Positions 23,467-35,844 of a stretch of 64,000 nucleotides of DNA are shown one piece after another (the first letter of the stretch is position 1; each line of letters opens with the position of its first letter). This DNA comes from Liolophura sinensis (Eukaryota; Mollusca; Polyplacophora; Chitonida; Chitonidae), in assembly GCF_032854445.1 (NCBI RefSeq), contig NC_088305.1, positions 31,275,645 to 31,339,644 on the forward strand, in the 5' to 3' direction. A program made the translations under genes and the position numbers. Under the pieces are notes generated by a model, which saw only the letters and a program-made list of their open reading frames with translations, made no database searches and had not been told where the DNA came from.

Positions 23467-26400
23467 CGTCTATCGGTCATGTGCTGGGTTACCGCCCAAA
23501 AACCTGGTTAGATTATGCAAAAATCAGATTTCTTTTAGCGACGGACCTAAGGCTTGTTATTATAGTTCACTTATCAAAACTTCAAATATTTCATTCTGTA
23601 TAAACTATAGGTAAATAACCAATCAACTCGGTATGATTTTCTGTCACTAATATTTCTGGCGTTTCACTTCTTCGGTTCCATACATTTGATGTTGATTTTA
23701 TGTTTTCAAACAGTGATTTAACAATGTGAACATTTTCACTAAGGTATTACTTTCTTGTCTGTCATCTATAATTTGTTCACCTGGAACACCTGGACGCAAA
23801 ATCATTCCGGTAAAACCCATTAGTCAAGAGTTCCAAAGTGGGCCCAGTAATTGTGACATACTTAAGGGCATTTAGCTCTATATGTTTAAAATTGCACGGC
23901 CAAGACATTAAGAAATAAACACCGGAAAACAATACATCGTATCCTCAGGGTAATCTTGACACCGGAAATCCATCCGAACCAACGTGAAGGTCTAATTTTC
24001 CTCATCATGTCCTACTGACTGCAGGCCAAACCAATCCACTTACTGGCCCTGTATTACAGGCATGGGATCTGGAAAATGTGATCTTTGGGTTAATTTATCT
24101 GGTGAGAGACCCTTTTTTGCATCAAGGAAGCTAGCGCTTTGCTAGGATCAAAGTTTTGCCCTCCTTAGCTGCATCTCGGTTACCTGCCAGAGGCGGAAGA
24201 AGCAGTGCATTATTGATTCTCTCATTATCTCTTTATAACTGAACCGCAGCCTAAAAGAGCGATGAAAACTACTTCACGGTCATCTGCTAGCCTGATTGCA
24301 AGACAAGATCTGACGGTGAGAATTGTTCCATGCGAGCAGCACTCTTTTGTCAAGTAAAGTGAAAGCTGGAAATAATTATATCCGTTTTTGGAGATTATTT
24401 TCATAATAAATTATGATGACGACCGGATGGCTTAAGTCTATCCGCCAGTAAATGCTATTATAAGTGATGTATAGAGTATCACGGAGGGGTATCAAGAAAT
24501 GAAATAAAATTACCGGTACACGATGCAGACATTTATGGCATATTGGCAAAAGCTATAATTACGTCCCTGTTCCCAGAAGGGGTAAACCAATGTGAGAAAG
24601 ACACGCAAAATAGAACTTAATTAAACCATGGGAATTGTGAAAATTCCGAAACCAATGAAACTGCCAGAAAACGTTTAAATAAATGTCAGAATACGACATA
24701 AATTTGGAATTTGCTAAATTTATTAGGTTGGCTTTTTACGCCGTGTTTATGTATTTAATAGAATAATGTGAGAAAATATTTTGCTGTTACATGAAATGAT
24801 TTAAATGATAGGTTTGAAAACTCTAATTAACCTGAAGGCGTCATTTCAATCTAAAACCGTTAAATGTTAGGGTTAGATATGAAGACAAACATATTTTGGG
24901 ATGGCGTACAAGTCAGTCCGGGGCCACAGGGCCTCATACAGCCTAGATGTGGTTTCCTACTGTTACTAACAATAATTCAAGAAGGAAACGTCATGATTAA
25001 TCAACCTGAAAGAGAGGTGATAACTCCTGCGGAACAAAAAGTTAAAGTAATGTCTTGGTTTTAGCATTATTTAAGACATTGGGGCCCAGTTTCACAAAAC
25101 GGCATACGACATTTTTTAGCGTACATTTGTCTTATGATATTTTCTACACCACAATTGTCGTACCATTGTCGTATATATGTACAGCATCTCTTTGAAAATG
25201 TGCCATTACCCACCCTTAATTTGACATTGCAGATTTTTCCAGTCTGCAGTCCTAATAGTTATTTTTTATCGGGACAAAAGAGTATATGCCTTTCCACAAA
25301 ATATGCAAATTTTTCCAGCATCGTTCCATAGAGCAAAACGTCAGTAACACTCGGTGACAGACGCCCTTGTTCGTGTATTGTCGTTTCTAGCTTGTCCTTT
25401 ATGTGTGAAAGATTGTTTTGTTGTTGTACTAACATTCATTTCACCTAAAGGATTTCGCAGAGTGTCTTTGTAATGTGGACACTTTCATCAGAGTCATTTG
25501 TCATTTCTCTTCTCATCATGTTTCGTTGGTGTGAAACACGTTACCTACGGCCTATTTCAGAACAAAGGCAGCCCTCTCAGCTTTCTGTCAGTGCAGATCC
25601 ACGCTCGTCAGTGCTGATCCATTACATTACCAAGACATTAATGTAATAATGATCAGTACCTTTCTAGCACTGAGAAAAATCCACTGTGCGTGAGATAAAT
25701 TTTAGGTGAAAAAGCTTGACTTTATTTTGTTTTCATATTTCATTATTTTCCGCTTCTTATATACGTCTTTTCATTCCAAACATCTTCCCGGCATCCACTC
25801 CCGGCATCCTTATTCCCTGTCATGTCGGAAATGACAACCATTTACATTTGTTACATTTTGCAGCCATGCTTGCAGGTTTTATACCAATCTTCACCAGAAA
25901 TATATACCATTTCCGGTAGTCTCAAGTTCCATTTCCGGTCGGTCTATCGACAGAATTTGCTACTGAAGTCTGTTATTCATTACAATACATGTGCGAGTCG
26001 GTTTCAAAACCATAACTGAAAAGAAGCAAACTCCAATTTTCCCGAATTATCGACGGCGGACGAAAGTACAAAGTTCCAAGTTTAGCGGTTGGATATATAT
26101 TTATCTGCCACGTGCTTTAGGTCTAAAACAATTGTCTTTCCAGGGTATTTGGTGGTGATAGAAGTAAACTGTTATTAAGGTGACAAAATGGAATGCAAAG
26201 CGTTGAAAGGAATCCAGTTTGATGCACATTTGATATCACATAGAAGTACAGAAAATGTCAAGACGTAAGCTACATTTGAAAATTCAATGAAGATTTAATT
26301 GTGGAAATCAACTGTTCAGAAGCTCTTCTGTGCGAGTCTCCCTGGACGACCACATACATATAATCGTGGTGAAGGTCACTTAAATCATCGCTGGAAACCT

Positions 26401-27750
26401 ACTTGTACGCCAGAATTAAACAGATTCCTATTTAGATATGAACTTGAATGAGAACTTATCAGTGCCCAGACAGGAGAAAACAATCGTTAAGTTTACTCAT
26501 TTAGTGGCTAGAAAGTGGATTTCACATGCCTTGAGGAAATCCCTCTACCTTGTATAATGTGCCCTGTAAGGGTGAGTAGACTGCTGCTGTCAAACAATAA
26601 ACATCCAGGCTTGTAATCTAAGCCTTGTTTCGGATTTTCCAGGAGCTGTCTGGTGCAAACTGAAGCACAACCACATTTCTTAAGCGAGATGACATTTCCA
26701 GTCATTATATCGGGAACATCCTATTTGGTCGACTCCTTAGAATCTGTATCTAGAACGATGTATAAATATACAGGTTAAGTGCTTCGAGTGTCTATTCTAG
26801 GTCAGCTCGTTCTAGTGTCAGAAGTGAGATGGTAATTACTACACGTGGGACGCACCTTGTGAGAATGACAACCATTGGTTAACAGCTGTGTTAGTAATCA
26901 AACGATTGGCCGGAGGGTATGGATTTGATTTCCTTTGTTCTGTGAAGTGAATTGTGATAAGACCTTGGTATGGTAAAGCCGACCAAAGTCTGCTGCAATC
27001 CAAGTAGACAGGATTCTCCATGGAGGTGATATCACCAACATTTCTCAGATGAACGAATTATGTTTGATTATCTCCGCAAATATGGACAGAGTGTTTAAAC
27101 CGTAAATGAGATACCTACACTTGTATTTGAGCCTAAAAAAATTGACAAGCCTAGAATTGACCGTCTTCCTCGCACCAAAAACGTTTAATTGCTTTTCTAT
27201 CACATATTACCAGCTTACTATTTACTATTTATATATTCTTTCTTACACAATCCTTTGTGAACTTGTGTTTTACGTTGTGTTGGAAATGGATCTTGCTATT
27301 CTCGACTTGGAACGCCTGTTTATGGTTTACGAGAGGTATCTGAATGCCGGACTTGATGCTTATTTTCACCTTGCGCTCCAGTTTTTGGATTCAAAATAAA
27401 ATTTATATATTTATAGACCGCGTTTATTGTAAATACCCTGTGGCTTCCGTGAACCAAGGACCAATTCTCGTAAATATCTCTGCAAATTGCATTTCCTTAA
27501 AACGCCGTAAAACACCGTATAATAATTACCTAAAAGCCTACATGTGGTAAAAACCGGCTTTGTTCACTCTCGTTATGGTCCACGTGACCTGCGAGAAAGC
27601 TCGTGACTCCAGGCAATGGCTGATCCGATTATTTTATTAATTTAGAATCTATCCTGTTCTTTCCTTTTCGATCAAGTTATATTTCAATCTTGGACATTTT
27701 GTCCGCCAGGCCTAAAGGAAGATTCCCACAGCGACTGATATCTCCAAATC
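23467..27750 (-). repeat. R1 dispersed long repeat, minus-oriented copy C
   Basis: Collinear inverted counterpart of copy A (600-6480). In order it carries 23560-23960 (against 5900-6260), 24000-24360 (against 5640-5880), 24700-24865 (against 5000-5120), 25780-26440 (against 2040-2640), 26450-26705 (against 1756-2000), 26770-26920 (the module), and 27440-27720 (against 620-950). The stretch matching 2640-4990 of copy A, which holds the 39-bp array, is missing. It is replaced by about 0.9 kb of other sequence (24870-25770). Confidence 0.7.
25080..25180. mobile_element. Possible MITE terminus
   Basis: It begins GGGGCCCAGTTTCACAAAAC and continues with CATACGAC and repeated TTGTCGTA-like words. 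I recognise this type of GGGCCCxGTTTCACAAAA start from short inverted-repeat transposons in many invertebrate genomes. I could not find a matching opposite end within the next kilobase, so it may be a fragment. Confidence 0.35.
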
Positions 27751-28720
27751 AGGGTTTACAGCTTCTTCACGCGGTGCATGCTTTTTGAGTATTAAGTGTG
27801 ACAGCAACACAGCATTTTAAATAATTTCAAAATTACATCTTTTAAATTCCGATTTACATCATTGGATTGTCTTCGCCTGATTCTACTTATGAAAGTTATA
27901 TGTTGCTAATATTTAAGCATTTACATGTTAAAACAGTTAAAATAAAACCCAAACTGAGAGAGCGGATTTCAGTGGTGGCCATTTGCCATCTATCACTGTC
28001 GTCGCTGCTCTGGTTTACTCTGCATGCACTGCTGTAATCTATACCAGTCTCGGATGACATGGTTGAACATAAACATGAGTTTAGCTATTGTTGTATCATC
28101 CTCGGTTGACGACGCCTGCTCTGTTTGGACCCCCAATGTAGGATTTTGGAATTTAAACAGTCATTTTCAGACATCCTTTCAAAGGTTATTTTCGTCAAAC
28201 CTTGATATACGCGAAGACAAACGCCCATCAATAAAGCGTGCCACAATTTCTCATCTTCTCTGACATTTTGTGTTCCTTTTTCCGTCATACTTTAGAGGTC
28301 GAATCAGACATTCGTACACCAACCGACAGCCAAAACGAACGTCCCGTGGCCTGTTCTCAAAACAACGTTCAACACTTGACTATATGTCAACACATCTTCG
28401 TTGCCATATAGTCTAATCTTTACTGCCACAATGGCACATCGTCGCTGTCATCGTGACATACTTACCACAGTCCTTTAACTGCATGCGTGTAAAATTTGCC
28501 TGACATATACATCTCAGATTATGAGGACATTCCTGAAAATGTCAAATGTCACGTGAGTCTTTGATTATAAAGTGATACATCTCATTTTTTTGCAATATCG
28601 ATACAGATATAGGCATGCATTGGAATGAACACTGATCGCCTACAACAAGTCGATCCAGGTGTTGTGTAATGTTGTTCTTTTATATTGCAAATTTTTGCAA
28701 TATTATAATTATTATTATAA
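27751..28720 (+). repeat. R2 dispersed family, copy 1, in otherwise plain sequence
   Basis: 27990-28030 carries the left motif (TATCACTGTCGTCGCTGCTC then GGTTTACTC), and about 270 bp downstream 28290-28380 carries the core (CAGACATTCGTACACCAACC, then CAAAACAACGTTCAACACTT). Both parts recur in the same order near 47836 and 48310. The remaining sequence shows no repeat or exon. Two overlapping frames (28024-28263 plus, 28085-28288 minus) lie in this element. Confidence 0.55.
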
Positions 28721-28804
28721 ATCAGAGACGCAGTTCACACGTAATGTATATGTCACAGCAGAGACGTAGTTCACAAGTAATGTATACGTCACAGCAGAGA
28801 ATGA
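28721..28804. repeat. Short 36-bp tandem duplication
   Basis: Two adjacent units of about 36 bp (CAGAGACGTAGTTCACAAGT then AATGTATACGTCACAG) are followed by the start of a third (CAGAGA). The units differ at four or five positions. Confidence 0.8.
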
Positions 28805-31775
28805 GGCGCTTTTACAAGGCCGAGGGTTGGCCTATGAAGGTGGGAAGTATCATGTAAGAGACTACAGCATATAGAACAAAACCGGAGCGGTGACGATGAA
28901 TATGTGTGGCCCATGGGGAAGTAGAAGTAAATCCATAACACAAATGTTCAAGCTTCCACTTCCAGTTCTTTAATGGGAATAATTTGAATGTAGGCTGAAT
29001 GTTCTTCACCGATATTCACAGTTTCACATTTGTATATAAAAACTGACAAAGGATGGAAAAAGGGCACAGAACAGGGTAGCTCTCTCCCTGAAACAACAAA
29101 TATACCAGCATTACCACTGACATCATATAAGACAAGGCCTTACTATAGATCAATTAAAAACATCAGATGAAATAGATCTTACACTGAGAGTAAATAATCT
29201 GCAGATATCCCTGATATCACTAAATGAAATCCAACGTTCCCTATAACGTATAGCCTTTACTGTTATAACAGATAGTAAATACCAATGTGTTACATTGTTT
29301 ATCACCGTAGCTATCTGAATTACAGATATCATTAGACTATACTGGTAAATGAGTTACACAAGTATAACATGATGTTACTACATTAAACATTACACAGTCG
29401 ACTTACCAAAGCAATCTAAACGACAGTCACAACTATGTGTCTCGTCCGGAATGCTATTCCACCAGTAAACACCTGTAGACACCCAGGTCAGCACTTCGAA
29501 CAGGTCAGCAACCAGCATTCCACATCACTGTAAATGATGTACAAAGTTCTGTGTCTTGCAGTCTTGTTTTTGTAATAATTCTAAAACCGTCACTAACAAA
29601 ACAATTATGGACTAGGTGAATCAAGCGACCAATCATCTCGTGGCATGAACGGACATTAACACCAATTCCAACGTGAGAATTATGCGGTTTTCCTTGAACA
29701 GGATCAAGCGATTCGAGACGAAATCACATGAATTCTGAATTACTTAAGGTTTAACCTTTCAACAGATGCCTTAATCATCGGTAAACAAATGTCACTGATT
29801 ATGACTTAAATCCTCATATCAACTAATGATACATAGCATCTTCATATGCCTTAAGAATACAGGAAACATACGAACTAGGTTCAAAAAGTACCAAAGCCGC
29901 ATACAAATCGCTTATCAACACGGTTGGTCGGATACTCGCCCGCGTCGGAACATTAACGATGGTGGCGTCAATCCCAAAAACATGTTAACCTTGAGGTCAG
30001 AAAGGCCACTAAATGGCTTAGGCAATTTAATCTTACACAACGGTATACACAGGGAGATAACTCAAACCTAAGACAAACATAGGAGCAGATTTATAACCTC
30101 TGCCCACATATGTACAAGTAGTAATAAATTAAAACGCCTCAAGCACAATAGCTTAAGTAGAATTAGGTTAAAAAAATACAGTGACGTTTAATGCAATGTA
30201 TTAGTATACTTCTCTTCGCACCATGCCTAAAGAAGTTCAGCAACTTGGGCAAATAAAATGTGAACGGATGGCAGTTGCAATATATTAGACGTCAGTGGCC
30301 TAGAATTACTCAAAATGATGTTGTCATCATTTTTAATATTCAGTTGCATTAAAACATGGAGCGATCATGTCGTTTGGCAAGATGACAAACTTGATTAATT
30401 GCGTTTAAATTATGCCATAGGTATATGTATGTCTTGTGCAAATTTGTGAACTCTGCGCAATTCCGTCAAATGTCACTGGCATGACACGAGTTTCGATAAT
30501 GCCTCTTCCTTTCTGAAATGTCTCCATTCAAATGTCCATAAAAACCGACACCTGTTTTATGGCAGTCTTCGGCCAGACATGTCACTTATTTTTAAAACAA
30601 GGGACATACCTCCACCTGGTCTTGGCATCAGGTGGTTGGCTATATCAATATAAGGTGACCGTATAATTAAACTCCATATATAACACTCAGGCGGTCGTTT
30701 TCATTGGGTCATGATTCCCACTCCCAGCTGAAGTGTGTCGACCCCGATAAATTTCAGCTGACATCTGAAATTACCACCTGTCAATCAAAACGCCGGATGA
30801 CTAGGGCAAGACACATAAGGCTGTCAGTGGAAATGGGGAAGTCAAGGCATAACGAAGTCGAACGTCAATTGCATCTGTACAATGTATGACACCTGACTCG
30901 TCCCTTGTCACATAACGGGAGGAACAAGTAATATTAGTATATGATAACTGCAATCAGGTGACACAGCTTTTTTCACAAAGTGTTTAAAGGAGAAGAAAAT
31001 TTAATATCAAACAAATATCATTGAAAGGAGTATGCATTTCCTCGCAGGTGCAGGCCAAAAAACAATTCTAATATGTACCTCGAGTTGATCAATTAGAAAT
31101 AAAAGTCGGGGTCAAAATCCACTGTGGGCGACTCCATTTTGCCTAAGAACTAGTCCTGGAGTCTTCTGTGTTAGGAGGAGAATTACCGTCAGAAACCGCT
31201 GAAGTGCAGTTCGTACATTTCCGGGGGAAATCTTCTCAGAAGGTAGCGAACAGCACAGTTCGTTTTCCGCTTGACGATCGGGAAACCGGAATGTTGTACG
31301 TAGGTTCCGAGTTTACTCGAACAAACCGGCAGTTTTAACGACTCTCACTGGCCGAAAGGCAACACACCCCCAGCATAAATTACGGGGTGTTAAGGATGGA
31401 GGACGCGATTTATGACAGCTTTGCCGTATTTAGGCTTTACATGTATGGCGAGGAAAAATCGCAAAATTATGCAACAGGCACCACCAGACAGAAAAAATGT
31501 GCTCTTTTCAGCCTATAGTGTAATAGTTTTAAGTTTTCTTCTTTAAATGGAAATCTCCTCGTATCAGTATAGGATCTTTAACTGCCACATCCCACCAATG
31601 TAATTAACCGGATTAAAATCATCAGTAAAATCCACTGAAGCTAAAGAAGATATCACTCGTATTGATTCTTATTTCACCGCCGTATAGCTGTCATTCCAAT
31701 TGGAAAGACTTCTGTGGGAAGACATTCAGTTAAAAATGTCAGAGCGTTAGATTAAATTAACTGGGGCAAACACAG
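28805..31775. other. Low-repeat region with no recognised gene
   Basis: I see no tandem array and no SINE in these 3 kb. A TATA-like CCATATATAACAC at about 30672 lies about 30 bp upstream of a 61-codon frame (30704-30889), but the frame starts at a GTG and has no known motif. A somewhat G+C-richer block at 31080-31400 (around GTGGGCGACTCCATTTTGCC) looks low-copy and could be regulatory or exonic. I cannot decide. Confidence 0.35.
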
Positions 31776-32300
31776 GGAATTTGACTGAAATACAAAGCCA
31801 TTCTGCACACATACTACATGTACCTAGCATGAAATGAGTCATGGGGAATTTGACTAAAATACAAAGCTATTTTGCACATATACTACTTGTACCTGGCATG
31901 AAATGAGTCATAGAGAGCTCGACTAAAATACAAAGCCAATTTGCACATACACTACATGTACCTAGCATGAAATGAGTCATAAGGAATTGGACTAAAATAC
32001 AAAGCCATTCTGCACATATACTACATGTACCTAGCATGAAATGAGTCATAAGGAATTGGACTAAAATACAAAGCCAATTTGCACATACACTACATGTACC
32101 TAGCATGAAATGAGTCATAGGGAATTTGACTAAAATACAAAGCCATTCTGCACATACACTACATGTACCTAGCATGAAATGAGTCATAAGGAATTGGACT
32201 AAAATACAAAGCCATTCTGCACACATACATGTACCCAGCATGAAATGAGTCATAAGGAATTTGACTGAAATACAAAGCCAATCTGCACATATATATGTAT
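31776..32300. repeat. 69-bp minisatellite (about 7.5 units)
   Basis: The word TAGCATGAAATGAGTCAT (once TGGCAT, once CAGCAT) recurs at 69-bp steps (about 31825, 31894, 31963, 32032). The unit also contains GACTAAAATACAAAGCCA and CACTACATGTACC. The period is a multiple of three and leaves a 148-codon minus frame (31867-32313) of 23-residue repeats, which the array fully explains. Confidence 0.93.
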
Positions 32301-32511
32301 TTCGACTGTTCACAAAGGCGAGATTCAGTTATTGTTAAAACAGCGTTTTAAAGATTGGTACGATGAAATATAGATGAAATTCCCATCACATTTTCCGGTT
32401 ATGACTTTTACTGATAAAAGAGATTCGGTTTGTTGAAGAGATATGGGTAAAAATGTTTGTACTGATCAACGGAAGGTGACCTGGATAGTGGCACATGTGT
32501 ATTCATGAATG

Positions 32512-33740
32512 AAGCTTGTCGCGGTGTCCGAACATGTCACGCGAGCCTCGTTCCCGTGCTGATTTCCATTTGTCTACCGTGATGATCTGGGTAGTACTGT
32601 ATTTATGTATCTTGTCGCGGTGTCCGAACATGTCACGCTAGCCTCGTTCCCGTGCTGACTTCCATTTGTCTTCCATGATGTTCTCGGTAGTACTGTATTT
32701 ATGTATCCTGTCCTGGTGTCCGTGCATGTCCCGCGAGCCTCGTTCCCGTGCTGATTTGCAGTTGTCTTCCATGATGATCTAGGTAGTACTGTATTTATGT
32801 ACCTTGTCCCGGTGTCCGTACATGTCACCCGAGCCTCGTTCCCGTGCTGATTTCCAGTTGTCTTCCATGATGATCTGGGTAGTACTGTATTTATGTATCT
32901 TATCCTGGTGTCCGAACATGTCAGGCTAGCCTTGTTCCCGTGTTGATTTCCATTTGTCTACCATGATGATCTGGGTAGTATAGTATTTATGTATCTTGTT
33001 CCGGTATCCCAACATGTCACACTAGCCTCGTTCCCGTGCTGACTTCCAGTTGTCTTCCATGATGATCTAGGTAGTATAGTATTTATGTATCTTGTCCCGG
33101 TGTCCGAACATGTCACGCGAGCCTCGTTCCCGTGCTGATTTCCATTTGTCTACCGTGATGATCTGGGTAGTATGGTATTTATGTATCTTGTCCTGGTGTC
33201 CGTACATGTCACCCGAGCCTCGTTCCCGTGCTGATTTCCATTTGTCTACCATGATGTTCTCGGTAGTAGTGCATTTATGTATCTTGTCCTGGTGTCCGAA
33301 CATGTCACGCTAGCCTCGTTCCCGTGCTGACTTAGAGTTGTCTTCCATGATGTTCTCGGTAGTATTGTATTTATGTATCTTGTCCTGGTATCCGTACATG
33401 TCACCCAAGCCTCGTTCTCGTGCTGATTTCCAGTTGTCTTCCATGATGATCTAGGTAGTACTGTATTTATGTACCTTGTCCCGGTGTCCGTACATGTCAC
33501 CCGAGCCTCGTTCCCGTGCTGATTTCCAGTTGTCTTCCATGATGATCTGGGTAGTACTGTATTTCTGTATCTTGTCCCGGTGTCCGAACATGTCAATCTA
33601 GGCTCGTTCCCGTGCTGATTTCCAGTTGTCTACCATGATGATCTGGGTAGTATTGTAGTTATGTATCTTGTCCTGGTGTCCGTACATGTCACCCGAGCCT
33701 CGTTCCCGTGCTGATTTGCAGTTGTCTTCCATGATGATCA
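32512..33740. repeat. 96-bp minisatellite (about 13 units)
   Basis: CATGTCAC-like words recur every 96 bp from 32533 to 33685, exactly 12 periods. The unit contains GAGCCTCGTTCCCGTGCTGA, TTTCCA, TTGTCTTCCATGATGATCTG and GTAGTACTGTATTTATGTAT. Period 96 is 32 codons, which explains the minus frames at 32574-32828, 33067-33303 and 33246-33596 and the plus frame at 33092-33313. It lies 200 bp after the unrelated 69-bp array. Confidence 0.95.
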
Positions 33741-34642
33741 ATGGCGGGAGGATATCTTTCTGTATCGCTCGGTGAAAACACCACTAAGACATTCTCACGC
33801 AGATGAGTAAGGAGCTCGGTATTCGTGTAAAATGGCTTTTGTTTTAGGTGCGGACAGTAATATGTTCCCGCATGTGTTATAACAAGGAATGTCCCTGCCA
33901 TGCTGCGCTCTGTGAGAGAAAGCTTTATTCTCCCTCGACTCATTCTGGTTGCCAAAAGCTATCCTAACGCCATATTCCCTGGTGTTGTCTCCTAAATCTG
34001 GATTTGAGGACGGGGATATAATAAACAAAAAGATACAGACGTCAGACAGACTTTTCCTGCCCATGTAAACCCCAGGCGGAAAGACCAGTCTGACTCTAGC
34101 CTCAGGAATCTTCAATAAATCCACAAGCATCATCTTTTTTCTTTTCCATTTTATCATATCTTTGTTTTACAATAATCATCTCGATGTTTAAAAAAGACTC
34201 TATTGGCAAAGACTCCGCAGGGCGCATGTCAGAGCCAGATTAAGTTTGATGCACCGCTCCCTAACAAAATCCAGCGAGAGGAAGGAAGATTACCTCATAA
34301 GGAAGGATTTGTCGATCTTTATCTTTTGTGAGCCATGTTGATATCAGATCTCGTGACGCGTCTTTTATTTATACGGCATAAAACTCGCAGTTATTACAGG
34401 GACAAAGCTGCTCTATTGTCGGTTTACAACTTCTCCGTGTTCCATGCGATGGCGACTATGTAATCAGCAAGCAGTTTTTAAATGCTGCATTTTACCTAGT
34501 TTTTTTTTACATGACAAAGTTACTCATTCTGCCTGACTCTCAGAATTCTACCCATCTTATAAAAGTGTTCGAGATTTTTTTTTTAAGGTAAGAAAAAAGT
34601 ATGCTATTTTACAAAAAGTAATATACTTCATAACCTTTATTT
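33741..34642 (-). other. Non-repeat segment with a 120-codon minus-strand frame
   Basis: A frame from ATG at 34157 to 33795 reads MIKWKRKKMMLVDLLKIPEA and continues through a hydrophobic segment (VCIFLFII) to a hydrophilic C-terminal half containing GNQNESRENK. It is outside all tandem arrays, which makes it a little more interesting than the other frames, but I recognise no family and see no clear splice sites. A second frame overlaps it (33689-33955). I treat it as an unassigned open frame. The rest of the segment has nothing notable. Confidence 0.2.
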
Positions 34643-34805
34643 GCTGCTGTGGACTAGCTGTCGTGAACTAGCTTTCGTGGACTAGCTGTCGTGGACTGGC
34701 TGTCGTGAACTAGCTGTAGTGAACTAGCTGTAGTGAACTAGCTGTAGTGAACTAGCTGTAGTGAACTAGCTCTCATGAACTAGCTGTCGTGAACTAGCTA
34801 TCGTG
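34643..34805. repeat. 14-bp tandem repeat (about 11 units)
   Basis: The unit is GTGAACTAGCTGTA, with variants GTGGACTAGCTGTC and CATGAACTAGCTGTC. CTAG and AGCT palindromes recur in every unit. The central units are identical and the outer ones diverged, the usual sign of a homogenising core. Confidence 0.93.
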
Positions 34806-35844
34806 GTGACGTTTTCAACAGTTTAGTATCACACGTATATTCTTGTAGTGAGCATCACGCATGTGTTTGACAGACATCTGATCTGACCGCTTAGATCGTA
34901 TCTCCAAATCCCCTACTAAGTCCCATCCGGTTTATGTCCGGGCATTTGCTCGGATGTTTGTCCGGATGTTTGTCAGACAAGGTCAGATATTTTTATAGAT
35001 TAAGACCAGATTTCTTCTACTTAAAAGTATGACCACCGACGGAAAGGTGAAATATTTTTAAAGTTGGAAAGAAATAAGTAAACACATGGTAACCAGACAA
35101 GGAGTCCATTTAGGCCTATACTCCAGCTGATTTTTATTTCCTGGACTGGAACTTTGTCATATTTTTCATCTTGACGAGGCAAAAATTGCAAAGCCAAATT
35201 CTCCTGGTAGATTTGCCAAACCCACAAACCTGACAGCTTTCGTTAAAGCGAAATATTGCGAAGTACATTGCGGAGTACAGCGTAATATCTCAAGGAAATA
35301 CTAAAAAAATACACACACACAAAAAACAACAACAAACGAATATAGGAAGAAAAAAGAAACGGGAAGAAACATATAAACAATTACTGGCTTCTTCTTATGC
35401 AGACTATGCCATGGCATGGCAACCCGATCCGTGGACTATCAAAACATGGTGTTTGTCTGATGTGAAAATTTCAAGATGGCAAACAACCCCATCAATATGG
35501 ACGTCTATCGCCTGTCGTCTGCTCTTGTCAGATCTCGAGGCTGACGGGGATAAACAGACGCGTACATTTCCACGGCGTTATATTATTTAGGCAGTGCTTG
35601 TGTTAAGGTGTAACATACTGAAGATCTCTTTCTACAGACGTCAGTTTTGGCGGGAAACCTGTCAGAAAAAACAAAAGCAATCGATGGACAGTCAAATAGA
35701 GTCATCTGAACTTTACGTAAATTATGAAGGGGACATTCCAGCTCGATAATGACTGGTACAGGCCTGTGCGCCAAATCCAGCATTCATACACCCATCGTCA
35801 ACAATAAATAGGGTGCTCTGAATCGTAAATAGTTACACTTACAT
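34806..35844. other. Spacer between minisatellites
   Basis: No repeat array. A short echo repeat (CGGATGTTTGTC twice at 34950-34975) is present. On the minus strand a 66-codon frame (35783 to 35583, from ATG) contains TTTTGTTTTTTCTGACAG, a good acceptor-like sequence at about 35660, but no partner exon is evident. Confidence 0.35.
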
